Positions 17,375 to 25,776 of a stretch of 64,000 nucleotides of DNA are shown in pieces (position 1 is the first letter of the stretch; every line of letters begins with the position of its first letter). Origin of the DNA: Fimbriimonas sp. Its GTDB lineage: Bacteria; Armatimonadota; Fimbriimonadia; Fimbriimonadales; Fimbriimonadaceae. The position numbers and the translations under genes were made by a program. The stretch lies in NCBI GenBank assembly GCA_031292555.1, contig JARLGV010000004.1, forward strand, positions 1 to 64,000, in the 5' to 3' direction. The notes beneath the pieces were generated by a model. The model was not told the DNA's origin. It ran no database searches and saw only the letters and a list, made by a program, of their open reading frames with translations.

Positions 17375-18511
17375 TCAGGCTTCGATGCCGGCTTGGACGA
17401 GATCCCAGAGATCTCTGGTTGGGATGCTTCGCTCCAGAGTCGACCTTTCGTCGAAAGGATAGAAGCTCTCACCCGACATCCCGGTCTCCGTCGCCGCTGC
17501 AAGCCCGATCGCCGAAGCAGGGATCGGCCCATCGGCATTCACTTGCTCCATCGAAGCCGCAATCAGGGTCAAGCGTGCCGACGAGCGCGGAAGATCGCTC
17601 AACAAAGGACGGACCAATTCTCGGTCGACTTCACGAATAAACCAATCTAGTTCTTCCGCCATGCCATTTGTCCGCAGGTCTGTGGCAACGTCAAGATAAA
17701 TGATCGACAATTGGCGGCTGAGGCATCGATCCGCTATCGACCGAAGCTGGGTTTTTAGTAATTGACCTACTTTGGCTCGATCGACGTGCCGATATCCGGC
17801 GAGTCGAGTCAGCCCGGCAAGTCGCAAGGACACGCTCTCGACGGATGCCGGTTCTCCCCGCCGAATCGCCAGGTTTGGCACTGGTGTTCGCACTCCTTGG
17901 CCCCACGGCCAAAGCACGTTGAGAGGCGGCAGTCCGTCTTCAACACGTCTCTTGTTGATGTCCAGTTCGCCAAGGAGGTTGACTGAGTCGTCGATAAGTC
18001 GTTTCAGGACGGTTTCCCCGTCCCCTTGCGGCAGGTGATCACGATACGACTTGCCGTTGACATCGGTCGGCGAGGTCGTGCCGAGATCGCCCAAGGCCTC
18101 CCAAACAAGCGCATGATCGAAACCGCTGCCCCCCAGGATCGTGAGAAGCTTCGTGTCGAGCCGCTTTGCCAACACCATCAGCCGTCGCATTTCCTCCGCA
18201 TCCCATTCGACGTCCGGTTGAAGGATATTGCCATCCACATAGCTCATCGGGGAAAGGTGGAAATGGGTAGAGCGTTCGGGCGGGTCGAAACCCAACGCGG
18301 AAACGGTCAGTGGGCCTTGCCGGAGCCGCACCGAATCGGGCGACATGCCCAAGATCATCGTCTCGGGGGTCTCCGATGCGGGTGCGGGCGAAACCTTCGA
18401 CAAGTCGCCCATCCGTGCCAAATCGGCCATCGCCTCGCGGCGGTCGCCCATGAAGGAATCTGTTCCCGGCAACGAGATCAAACCGGGCAGTATGAGTACC
18501 GTTCTTCGCAT
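17375..18511 (-). CDS. Phosphoglycerate-mutase-like (ApgM family) protein with degenerate active site
   Basis: 378 residues. Overall order matches archaeal-type cofactor-independent phosphoglycerate mutase of the alkaline phosphatase superfamily. It shows the central NVLWPWGQGVRTPVPNL (family: N-x-x-W-x-W-G-Q-G-x-x-P), SLRLAGLTRLAGY, LDVATDL near the second metal site, and a C-terminal LTLIAAS...GPIPASAIG. However, the first metal-binding DG is replaced (VLILPGLIS), and the expected DHSTP and HxxDPVP metal ligands read AASMEQ and NADGPIP. Catalysis as a mutase is therefore unlikely and a pseudoenzyme or altered activity is inferred. It starts 11 bp after the purF stop, so it is co-transcribed with purF and probably carA. 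Confidence 0.65.
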   Translation of the reverse strand: MRRTVLILPGLISLPGTDSFMGDRREAMADLARMGDLSKVSPAPASETPETMILGMSPDSVRLRQGPLTVSALGFDPPERSTHFHLSPMSYVDGNILQPDVEWDAEEMRRLMVLAKRLDTKLLTILGGSGFDHALVWEALGDLGTTSPTDVNGKSYRDHLPQGDGETVLKRLIDDSVNLLGELDINKRRVEDGLPPLNVLWPWGQGVRTPVPNLAIRRGEPASVESVSLRLAGLTRLAGYRHVDRAKVGQLLKTQLRSIADRCLSRQLSIIYLDVATDLRTNGMAEELDWFIREVDRELVRPLLSDLPRSSARLTLIAASMEQVNADGPIPASAIGLAAATETGMSGESFYPFDERSTLERSIPTRDLWDLVQAGIEA

Positions 18512-18522
18512 GGTGGCGAGAT

Positions 18523-20010
18523 CTACATGTTCAGCAGTTTGAGCTGGCCGTGGCTGATCGCGGCCATCTCTCCCACCGGCCCTTCCTTCTCCAGCGTGTC
18601 CTTACGCAGGTCCTCTGGCACGGGGATCGGATAGTCGCCGTTGAAGCACGCAAGACAAAAGTGATCTTTCGACTTGCCCACCGCGGCCACGGCGCCTTCG
18701 ATACTCAGGTAGCCCAGGCTGGTGGCTCCCAAGTCCTTCTCTAGTTCGGGAATCGTCATCTTCGCTGCCGCCAACTCGGTCTTGTCAGCCATGTCAATCC
18801 CGTAGAAACACGGATGAGTAATCGGCGGAGCGGTTATTCGCACATGCACTTCGGTGGCGCCCGACTCAAACATGAGCTTGACGATTTGCTTGGTCGTGGT
18901 GCCTCGAACGATCGAATCATCCACGAGAATAACCCGCTTGCCCGCAAGGTGATTGTCCAATGCGGTTAGCTTCATCTTGACGCCCATCTCACGCATGCGT
19001 TGATTCGGCGCGATGAAGGTCCGATGAATGTACCGGCTCTTGACCATCCCTTCTCGGAACGGGATCTTGCTCTCCGCGCTGTATCCAAGGGCGGCCGGAA
19101 TGCCGCTGTCCGGTACCGGCACGACGATATCGGCATCCACCGGATGTTCACGAGCGAGTTGTGCCCCCATGCGCTCACGAGCCGTGTAGAGCGACGTTCC
19201 GTACATGTCGGAATCAGGGCGGGCAAAATAGATGAACTCGAACAGGCACATCGCCTTCCGCTCAGACTTGGCGCCGCAGGCAAAACGCATCCCCTGCGAA
19301 TCGATGATCACCATCTCTCCCGGTTCAAGTTCTTGAACCGGCTTGCCACCGACCGGGTGAAATGCGCAGGTTTCACTCGCGATCAGATAGCCGTCTTCGC
19401 CGAGCGTACCGACGACGAGAGGTCGAATACCGGTTGGGTCGCGGAAACCGATCAGCATGCGCGGGGTCAGCACAGTGACGCTGTAAGCGCCCTTTGCCAC
19501 CCTCATGACCTCCCCCACAGCACCCTCGGGTCCCAAGTGCATGTTACGGACGATGATGCGGGCGATCAACTCTGAGTCACTGCTCGAGTCGAACCGTTCG
19601 CCTTTTGCCTCTAGATCGGCACGAAGCTCCTTCGTATTGATGAGGTTTCCGTTGTGGGCGATCGCGATATCGCCAACCTGGCTCTGGCAGAATATCGGCT
19701 GGGCGTTTCGAAGCTCGCTTGACCCCGTCGTGCTATACCGAGTGTGGCCGACCGCAATATGCCCTGGCAAATCGTCGAGAGCCGCTTCGTCGAAGACTTG
19801 GTTGACGAGCCCCATGCCTCGTCGAAAACGCACTTTACTGCCGTCGCTTACCGCGAGTCCGGCTGACTCCTGACCACGGTGCTGAAGCGCGAAAAGCCCA
19901 AAGAACCCAATACGAGCCGCCTCCGGCTTTTCATTGCTGTTCGGCTGCGTGTACACACCAAGTACGCCGCACTCTTCCTTGAGTCTGTCGTCGAGTTCGA
20001 TGACTTCCAC
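18523..20010 (-). CDS. purF: Amidophosphoribosyltransferase
   Basis: 495 residues. It catalyses the first committed step of purine synthesis, glutamine plus PRPP to phosphoribosylamine. The GTG at 20010 is chosen because it gives a 13-residue propeptide (VEVIELDDRLKEE) directly before the catalytic Cys of CGVLGVY, as in processed PurF enzymes; the frame to 20094 would add 28 unlikely residues. The Ntn glutaminase domain shows LQHRGQESAG and GHTRYSTTGSS. The phosphoribosyltransferase domain has the PRPP loop VILVDDSIVRGTT. Cysteines in HPCFYGID and CLACFNGDYP suggest the iron-sulfur, oxygen-sensitive class. It heads the operon with the mutase-like protein and carA. Confidence 0.97.
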   Translation of the reverse strand: MEVIELDDRLKEECGVLGVYTQPNSNEKPEAARIGFFGLFALQHRGQESAGLAVSDGSKVRFRRGMGLVNQVFDEAALDDLPGHIAVGHTRYSTTGSSELRNAQPIFCQSQVGDIAIAHNGNLINTKELRADLEAKGERFDSSSDSELIARIIVRNMHLGPEGAVGEVMRVAKGAYSVTVLTPRMLIGFRDPTGIRPLVVGTLGEDGYLIASETCAFHPVGGKPVQELEPGEMVIIDSQGMRFACGAKSERKAMCLFEFIYFARPDSDMYGTSLYTARERMGAQLAREHPVDADIVVPVPDSGIPAALGYSAESKIPFREGMVKSRYIHRTFIAPNQRMREMGVKMKLTALDNHLAGKRVILVDDSIVRGTTTKQIVKLMFESGATEVHVRITAPPITHPCFYGIDMADKTELAAAKMTIPELEKDLGATSLGYLSIEGAVAAVGKSKDHFCLACFNGDYPIPVPEDLRKDTLEKEGPVGEMAAISHGQLKLLNM

Positions 20011-20036
20011 CCTATTAGTATGGCATTCTTCACAGG

Positions 20037-20100
20037 TCGGGGAGCGGGGCGAGGGTAGCGGGCCGCGGGGTAGAGAGACGGAGTAGCGGAGCAACGCCGG
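20037..20100. repeat. Low-complexity G-rich intergenic patch
   Basis: Repeated GGAGCGGGG / GTAGCGGG / GTAGCGGAG words upstream of purF. The reverse complement (CCGCTAC..CCGCTCC) resembles the C-rich patch at about 20696-20752 on the other side of rpmB. Non-coding; possibly copies of a dispersed degenerate element. Confidence 0.35.
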
Positions 20101-20204
20101 AATGGCGTCGTCACCCTCACCATATGGCTAGGTTTGGTACATGACCCCCTGCAGCCCATTCAGGCAAATACACTGCTCGCCTGCTGCCTTCGACAAACGA
20201 CCCG

Positions 20205-20242
20205 CAAAAAAAGAGCCGTGCCAACGGCACGGCTCTCTTTTT
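20205..20242 (-). terminator. Rho-independent terminator after rpmB (bidirectional form)
   Basis: AGAGCCGTGCC (20212-20222) and GGCACGGCTCT (20226-20236) form a perfect 11-bp stem with an AAC loop. It is flanked by seven A on the left and five T on the right, so it can terminate from both sides. It lies 12 bp past the rpmB stop. Confidence 0.9.
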
Positions 20243-20253
20243 GCTTGATAATC

Positions 20254-20523
20254 CTAGAGGTTGTAGGTCGGCTTGACCAGCCAGGCCTTGGGGACCGGCT
20301 TGAGGCCGCAGGCTACCAGGTTGAACTCTTCGGACTTGATGACCGAAGTGGCAACCTTGAGGCGAACGACGCCATGAGGGGTCTTCAGGCGGACGACCTG
20401 GAGGTTCGGGGACTGCACGCGGTTCTTGTGCGGCGCCTTGTATTTCCAGCCCTGGGAGTGCTGGTTCCGAATATGCTTAGCGTTGTTACCACGCTTGCCG
20501 CTTATCTGACAGATCTTCGCCAT
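20254..20523 (-). CDS. rpmB: Ribosomal protein bL28
   Basis: 89 residues from the ATG at 20523, preceded by GAGGAAG. The frame opens six codons earlier, but the family starts MAKICQISGKR, which fits here. The core RVQSPNLQVVRLKTPHGVVRLKVATSVIKS is typical of bL28, a component of the large ribosomal subunit. It is monocistronic and followed closely by a strong terminator. A single Cys (position 5) remains of the zinc-binding set found in some bL28 proteins, so this is the zinc-free form. Confidence 0.95.
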   Translation of the reverse strand: MAKICQISGKRGNNAKHIRNQHSQGWKYKAPHKNRVQSPNLQVVRLKTPHGVVRLKVATSVIKSEEFNLVACGLKPVPKAWLVKPTYNL

Positions 20524-20695
20524 TTTCTTCCTCAGCCGCATATCTCATGCAGCGAAGAGAAAGTATACCTCCATCCGACACCCAATCGCAACGCGCGTGG
20601 CGCTTGACGAACGCTCCGACGTCCGGATATTCGACTACTTTCAGCGAAAGGCGGGTCCGAACTCACCGGCTTCAAAACGGGATTAGGCACATACG

Positions 20696-20752
20696 ACGTA
20701 TCGGTCCCGCTACACGCGCTTCCCGCTACCCGCGCCCCGCTGCCCGCTCCAG
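20696..20752. repeat. C-rich low-complexity patch
   Basis: Repeats of CCCGCTACxCGCG and CCGCTGCCCGCTCC directly before the ABC-2 permease start. It is similar in reverse complement to the patch at 20037-20100. Possible dispersed intergenic element. Confidence 0.35.
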
Positions 20753-20767
20753 GGTACAACGGGTGCG

Positions 20768-21553
20768 GTGCGGCGGTATTGGCGGGTGTATCGGGCGTTC
20801 TTTTCGAGTTCGCTGGCGCGAGAACTGGAGTTCAAAGCCAACTTCATTGCGAAGTTGGGCCAGAACTTCATGTGGATCTTCTTTTTCGTGATGATCCTCC
20901 TTGTTGTCTACAGCAATACGAAGAGTGTGGCCGGGTGGGGGCGCGGGGACGCATTCGTCCTCGGAGCGACAATCTTCTTAATGAACGCAGTGTTCAACGC
21001 GTTCTTCTTCTCCCTTCAGGACATCCCTTCCCAGATCCGGTTGGGGACGATGGACTTTGTGGTAACCAAGCCGATGGACACCCAGTTCTGGGTAAGTTCG
21101 CGACGTTTCAACTTCGATCAGATTGGCACGGTTTTCGCTGGATTGGTCATGCTGACGATCGGGATTTCCACCTCCCACCTTCATCCAGACCTATTTCAGT
21201 GGCTCGCATTCGCGATTCTTGCCTCCTCCGCCTTGACCATCTTCTACGCGTTCAACCTGAGCCTCATGACGACGGCGATCTGGCTCGTCAGGGTGGACAA
21301 TCTTTGGGTGCTCGGAGAATCGCTGATCGGAGTCGCCCGCTACCCGGTCGACATCTACAATTCCGGCATCCGACGATTCCTCACGAACTTTGTGCCACTC
21401 GCCTTCCTCGCCACCGTGCCGGCACGGCAACTCGTCCATGCCGCGGATGGCGCTGCCGTTGCCGAGGGCGTCGCTTGGTCGGTTGCCGTTCTGCTCGGAT
21501 CGCGTCTCTTCTGGAGAAAGGCAATGCGCAGCTACACGAGCGCGAGCAGTTAA
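20768..21553 (+). CDS. ABC-2 family (DUF990-like) transporter permease
   Basis: 261 residues with about six transmembrane segments. It has the signature arrangement of DUF990-type ABC-2 permeases: an N-terminal RxYRAFFSSSLARELEFKANF helix, LQDIPSQIRLGTMDFVVTKPMDTQFWVSSRR in the first cytoplasmic loop, and the C-terminal FVPLAFLATVPARQLV. These permeases form exporters with a separate ATPase, and often a second permease, usually encoded next door. Neither is adjacent here. The GTG at 20768 follows a TACAAC hexamer by 7 nt. The substrate is unknown. It converges on the lptD-like gene with an 8-bp gap. Confidence 0.8.
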   Translation: MRRYWRVYRAFFSSSLARELEFKANFIAKLGQNFMWIFFFVMILLVVYSNTKSVAGWGRGDAFVLGATIFLMNAVFNAFFFSLQDIPSQIRLGTMDFVVTKPMDTQFWVSSRRFNFDQIGTVFAGLVMLTIGISTSHLHPDLFQWLAFAILASSALTIFYAFNLSLMTTAIWLVRVDNLWVLGESLIGVARYPVDIYNSGIRRFLTNFVPLAFLATVPARQLVHAADGAAVAEGVAWSVAVLLGSRLFWRKAMRSYTSASS

Positions 21554-21561
21554 GGTCAAGG

Positions 21562-23895
21562 CTAGAAACTCGTACCGGTTCCGGTACCAAGAGGCTGACC
21601 GCGGTTCCCAGCGCCAAATCCGGAGTTGAATGGGAAGGCTTTCAAACGGATGAAGAACTGGTAGGTCGTGCCCGGCTCAAAGCCCGAATTCTGACTCATC
21701 ACGGTGAAAACGGCTTCCGCACAGTGCAGATCGTAAGTGAGCGAGTACTGTTGCGAGTCGAACCTCTGCGAGTAGCCGTTGTAGTTTAGAAGCGCGCTTA
21801 TCTTCGTCCGCCCGATCTTCAGTCCGTCGAGGAACATGTTCACGTTGCTCCACGTGTGGGCAATACCGTCGAAGTAGGAACCGAGAGACAGGAACGTCGC
21901 GCCGGCCTTATAGCTCAGATCGAGTCGCACGTTGCTCCAAGCCTCCTGAAACGTATCGTAGGTCGTCTGCGCCCGGAAAAGAAACCTGTCATTTGGCTGT
22001 AACTCCAAGCGCGCCCCAAGCGGCTGCCAGGCAGTCTCATGCTGTTGCAGTCGAAGAATGTCGTACCCAGATTGGGCGCCGATCGAAAGGGACTTGATCG
22101 GCTTGACGCTTAGGTCGGCGGTGGCGAGATTCGTTTGCCCGGTGTAATCGATCGGTAGCGGCGAGTAACCATACGGCCGTAGATAGTTGTAGCGAAGGTT
22201 AATCGACGTAGCCCGGCCAAGCGTGTAGCTTTCGACGTCTCCGAAGTTCAGTACATATTCGGCAGTGCCGTCGGAATACATGCCTTGTTTGAATTCACCG
22301 TTGATCTCGCTGTGGAATGGCCCCGAACTGCGATCCGGATGCTGAAAACCGAGATCGAACATGTCCCGCGTGATCTTTCCGCCCCCAAACTGGTCAGAAA
22401 ACTCGCCGATCGATAGCGACGTCTTGAATGGCCAATTCTGGGCGAACGCTCCTCCGACCAATCGGCGGGCGTCGGAGGTCAGCGTCGCCACCGGAGTCGC
22501 GTCGTTCGAACTCATCACCGCTTGTGTCGTGCCGATCGGGATCTGGCGCTGGTAGGTTAGGTCGGCTGTTGCTTTTGACAATTCGTCTTGGGCGTCGAAT
22601 TTGACGTTCATCGATTCGTTCGTCTGGCTTATCCGCCCCGTATTGCCCTGATACGTCGAGCCGTTGTTTTGGTAGTCCAGCGTGACGTTCGTGGTGATTG
22701 TATTGGTCAGTTTGCGAGTATCCGCCACCGATATCGACTGCGACCCAGTCGAATAGCCGCTCGTCAGGCTGCTCGTCTGGTTCAAAGTGAGCTTCGTCAT
22801 CGCGTTGTTGTGCTGCGGAAAGGTAAGCAGCGCCTGCGTGCTCTCGGTAGTCGACCCTGGATTTACGAGGTAGTTGTTCTGCTCGAAATCCGCCCTGACC
22901 GAAAGCGTTCCCCACGCGAACTTCTGCCGGTGATCGTCGGTGAGCTTGAGCATCTCGCCTGGGCCGGCAATCGTGTAAACCTGCAGCATGCCGTCGACCA
23001 CGCGACTACGATAGAGGTAATCGGCGCCGATTCCCACGCCGAGCTTGGACATCAGGTCGAGGTGAGTGTAGAGCCGGTTCTCGCCCTGTAGCGGGACTCC
23101 GTACCGGAACTTGATGTAATAACCCTCGATAGGGCTTTGACCGATGACCGGCAGGTTGTTGTACGTTCGATCGTCGAGCGGAAACTCAAGATAGGGGATT
23201 CTGAGAACGGTGCGGCCAAAGAGCTTGACACGCGCTTTCCGGAAAACCGCCTTCTTGTTGGGGATGACGATGATGTTGTCTGCGTCGATCTCGTAGTGGG
23301 GTCGAAGGAGGTCGCAACTGGTGATGCCGCCGTAGAGGGTCTCTTGTTCGCTTTTGCTTCCGTACGACTCCAGGCCATGCGCATACAGGTCGGCCACAAA
23401 GGAGCCACCGAGGATGCCCGGCTTCAGGTCCTGCTTCGAAACGTATGCGTGGTACAGTCGCCGGTCGAAGTCGATGGTCACTTGGTCGCCCGAGATCACG
23501 GCGTCCTTGCCGATCACCTTGACGTCGCCTTCCAGCGAGAAGATGTTTGTGGCTAAGTTCCCTTCAATTCGCTCGGCGAACACGTGATAACCGCGAACCA
23601 TGAACTCAGTTGCCCCAGCCATGGCCACTAGATCGCCGTTCTGATAGGAGTGTTTGGCGTGCAGGATCTGAAACGCCTTGTCGTCGATTTCCGGCTCGGG
23701 CGCTTTCTGCGGCGCCGGGTCCATTTGGGGTGGGGCAACCGTTGGTTGAACAGGATTGCCAGTACTCGCGGGCACGACACTTCGCTCTTGGAGGGCACGC
23801 ATGAATCCGCTTGCCGGATCGAACGCCAGCACCTGACCTTGCGCGATCGAAACGCCTCCGAGAAGCACCACTGCGCCAAATGCCCTACGCTTCAC
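21562..23895 (-). CDS. lptD: LptD/OstA-like outer-membrane assembly protein
   Basis: 777 residues from the GTG at 23895, which overlaps the lptF stop by 4 nt (GTGA) and begins a signal peptide (VKRRAFGAVVLLGG..., likely SIA|QG). Residues about 75-210 are an OstA-type beta-jellyroll (ERIEGNLATNIFSLEGDVKV, KDAVISGDQVTIDFDRRLYHAYVS). The rest is a long series of alternating amphipathic strands ending in NSGFGAGNRGQPLGTG, as expected for the LptD barrel. In Gram-negatives LptD inserts lipopolysaccharide into the outer membrane. Its pairing with an LptF/G permease supports a diderm envelope. The 76 residues before the GTG are read from inside lptF and are rejected. Confidence 0.8.
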   Translation of the reverse strand: MKRRAFGAVVLLGGVSIAQGQVLAFDPASGFMRALQERSVVPASTGNPVQPTVAPPQMDPAPQKAPEPEIDDKAFQILHAKHSYQNGDLVAMAGATEFMVRGYHVFAERIEGNLATNIFSLEGDVKVIGKDAVISGDQVTIDFDRRLYHAYVSKQDLKPGILGGSFVADLYAHGLESYGSKSEQETLYGGITSCDLLRPHYEIDADNIIVIPNKKAVFRKARVKLFGRTVLRIPYLEFPLDDRTYNNLPVIGQSPIEGYYIKFRYGVPLQGENRLYTHLDLMSKLGVGIGADYLYRSRVVDGMLQVYTIAGPGEMLKLTDDHRQKFAWGTLSVRADFEQNNYLVNPGSTTESTQALLTFPQHNNAMTKLTLNQTSSLTSGYSTGSQSISVADTRKLTNTITTNVTLDYQNNGSTYQGNTGRISQTNESMNVKFDAQDELSKATADLTYQRQIPIGTTQAVMSSNDATPVATLTSDARRLVGGAFAQNWPFKTSLSIGEFSDQFGGGKITRDMFDLGFQHPDRSSGPFHSEINGEFKQGMYSDGTAEYVLNFGDVESYTLGRATSINLRYNYLRPYGYSPLPIDYTGQTNLATADLSVKPIKSLSIGAQSGYDILRLQQHETAWQPLGARLELQPNDRFLFRAQTTYDTFQEAWSNVRLDLSYKAGATFLSLGSYFDGIAHTWSNVNMFLDGLKIGRTKISALLNYNGYSQRFDSQQYSLTYDLHCAEAVFTVMSQNSGFEPGTTYQFFIRLKAFPFNSGFGAGNRGQPLGTGTGTSF

Positions 23896-24962
23896 TCCAG
23901 TCTCCTGATCGCAAATACGCCGATAACGGCGAAGATCAAGTTCGGTAGCCACGCGGCCAACCAACCGGGCACTTGCGGGATCTTGGAGAGGATCTCCGTT
24001 GAAATGACGAAAGCGTTGTAGTACAGGAGCACTAGGATGATGCTCAGAAGTACACCAACGAATCCACCGCTTCGAGCAAAGTAGATGGCAAAGACGGGGC
24101 CGATCAGCGCAAAGAGAATGCACGCAGCGGGAACGCTGAACTTCTCATGGAGCATGACCTCGTATCGCTTCGTGTTGGAACCGACCTTCTTCCCTGCGGT
24201 TATCGAATCTTGCAGCTCACCGATCGTCATTTCCTCTCCCTGCGGCGGCGAGAACATGTCCCCAGGAACGATCTTCTCGTTGATCGTGAAGTCGCTGAGC
24301 GCTCGAAAAACCTGAAGCTCCATACCTTTGACGACTCGATAGTAGGCATCGTGAAAAGTCCAGATCCCGTTGTGGTACGTGGCTGACTTGGCTGTCGTGA
24401 ATGCCGTCGAGTCGGACTCGGGCTGTTCGACGAGGAGTACTTTCTTGATCGAGAGGTCGTCCCCGTTCCGTTCCACCAAGCCGAACGAGGCGGCGTATTG
24501 CCTCAGGTTGATGATCGCGTTCGTCTTCATGTTCGGTTGTAGACCCAAAATTCCGATCTCCATGCCGATGCGATTTGCTGCCTTTGTCGCGTTTGGCAGC
24601 ACCTTCTCAACCAAGTAGAAATTACCGATAGCCACGAAACAGCCGAAGACCACGATCGGCAGAATCACACGCAAGATCTTCGTTCCCGCTGCCCGCATGG
24701 CGGTCAGTTCGGATTCCCGAGCCAACCGTGAAATCGCCAGCGACGCCGCAAGCGACATGCCAACCGGCAAAGTCATATTCAGGTAGGTAGGCGTCTGGTC
24801 GAGGATGAACTGGAACACCGCTTTCGTCGGAATGTTCTCCAGGTTGTACATCTTGGCCAGCGCGATATAGGTGTTCGCCTGAAACATGAGGACCACCGAC
24901 AGGGTGCCGATCAAAAACGGCACGATCAACTCACGAACGATGTAAATGTCGAGTTTCTTCAA
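23892..24962 (-). CDS. lptF: LptF/LptG family permease
   Basis: 356 residues, typical of the YjgP/YjgQ family. Three N-terminal transmembrane helices (about 10-32, 58-80, 98-120) contain MSLAASLAISRLARESELTAMRAAGTKI, the conserved cytoplasmic coupling segment. A periplasmic beta-jellyroll of about 150 residues follows, then three C-terminal helices ending ...LIFAVIGVFAIRRLE. LptF and LptG form the transmembrane part of the ABC transporter that extracts lipopolysaccharide. Which of the two this is cannot be decided, and only one copy is present here. It overlaps the upstream zinc-ribbon gene and the downstream lptD-like gene by 4 nt each, so tight co-translation is expected. Confidence 0.88.
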   Translation of the reverse strand: MKKLDIYIVRELIVPFLIGTLSVVLMFQANTYIALAKMYNLENIPTKAVFQFILDQTPTYLNMTLPVGMSLAASLAISRLARESELTAMRAAGTKILRVILPIVVFGCFVAIGNFYLVEKVLPNATKAANRIGMEIGILGLQPNMKTNAIINLRQYAASFGLVERNGDDLSIKKVLLVEQPESDSTAFTTAKSATYHNGIWTFHDAYYRVVKGMELQVFRALSDFTINEKIVPGDMFSPPQGEEMTIGELQDSITAGKKVGSNTKRYEVMLHEKFSVPAACILFALIGPVFAIYFARSGGFVGVLLSIILVLLYYNAFVISTEILSKIPQVPGWLAAWLPNLIFAVIGVFAIRRLE

Positions 24963-25759
24963 GTCGCCACACCGCTCGTCGTATCGCGAAAGGCGAAGTA
25001 GACGATCAGTACCGCGACCACCATCATCGCGAGAATCGCCGGAATGCTCGCTACTGGCGGCATCGCCTCAGCGGCGGGAATTCCGATGAGAATCGCAACC
25101 AAGGCGGTCCATGAGGCGATGAGCTTCTTGCCAAGCCGCGTTCCGATGACCCGGCCTTTAACGAAATCGATAAGAAAGGCTGAACCACATTGGCGGCAAT
25201 AGACCAGCCCCGCCTCGTTTGAGGTCTGACACTCGGTACAGCTGATCGGTGAAAAGAAACGTGCCTCAAGCTTCATCATGTGCCACCGCTTGAGCATGTG
25301 GATATCCTCACCGAAGAACCTCGGCGGCATATGGGGAAGCTGGCTCTCGACGATTCGGATCGCATGCCCACAGACTCCCAGATCCCAAAGCACTCTCGCG
25401 ATTTTGATCTTTGCCAGTACGTTGTCGGGGCGCATGCTCAGCGAGTTGTACGCCTTCACCAACTCGTCTATATCGATGTTGCGCAGCGCCTTCTTGTCCA
25501 TGGCCGACCGCACGAACGGAAACATCACAACCGTGATGAACACCGCAATCACTGTCATGGGCGCCAGTTGAGGAACTGGCGGGTTGATCGCTTCGTAACC
25601 GAGTCCCAGGGCCACAGCGATGCCGCCGAAGCCGGTCAGGCCGTCGATATCCCCGCCGATCATCCAGTGGACGCAGGCCATGATCCAGACTGACAACGGA
25701 AGCCACGCGAGGCATCCGATGAGTGCGGTCGAATGTTGGGCAAGCCGTTCGAAATGCAT
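24959..25759 (-). CDS. Zinc-ribbon polytopic membrane protein
   Basis: 266 residues. Predicted helices lie at about 12-32, 40-56 and 66-86 (several containing Pro/Gly). A cytoplasmic section with a helical middle (DELVKAYNSLSMRPDNVLAKIKIARVLWDLG, TPR-like) follows, then a C4 zinc ribbon (CTEC...CRQC, about 174-195), and two C-terminal helices (215-235, 238-258). I do not recognise the family. It sits between plsY (17 bp) and lptF (4-nt overlap) in the envelope operon, so a role in phospholipid or LPS-related envelope biogenesis is plausible but unproven. Confidence 0.7.
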   Translation of the reverse strand: MHFERLAQHSTALIGCLAWLPLSVWIMACVHWMIGGDIDGLTGFGGIAVALGLGYEAINPPVPQLAPMTVIAVFITVVMFPFVRSAMDKKALRNIDIDELVKAYNSLSMRPDNVLAKIKIARVLWDLGVCGHAIRIVESQLPHMPPRFFGEDIHMLKRWHMMKLEARFFSPISCTECQTSNEAGLVYCRQCGSAFLIDFVKGRVIGTRLGKKLIASWTALVAILIGIPAAEAMPPVASIPAILAMMVVAVLIVYFAFRDTTSGVAT

Positions 25760-25776
25760 CGTGAGATCTAAAGGGT

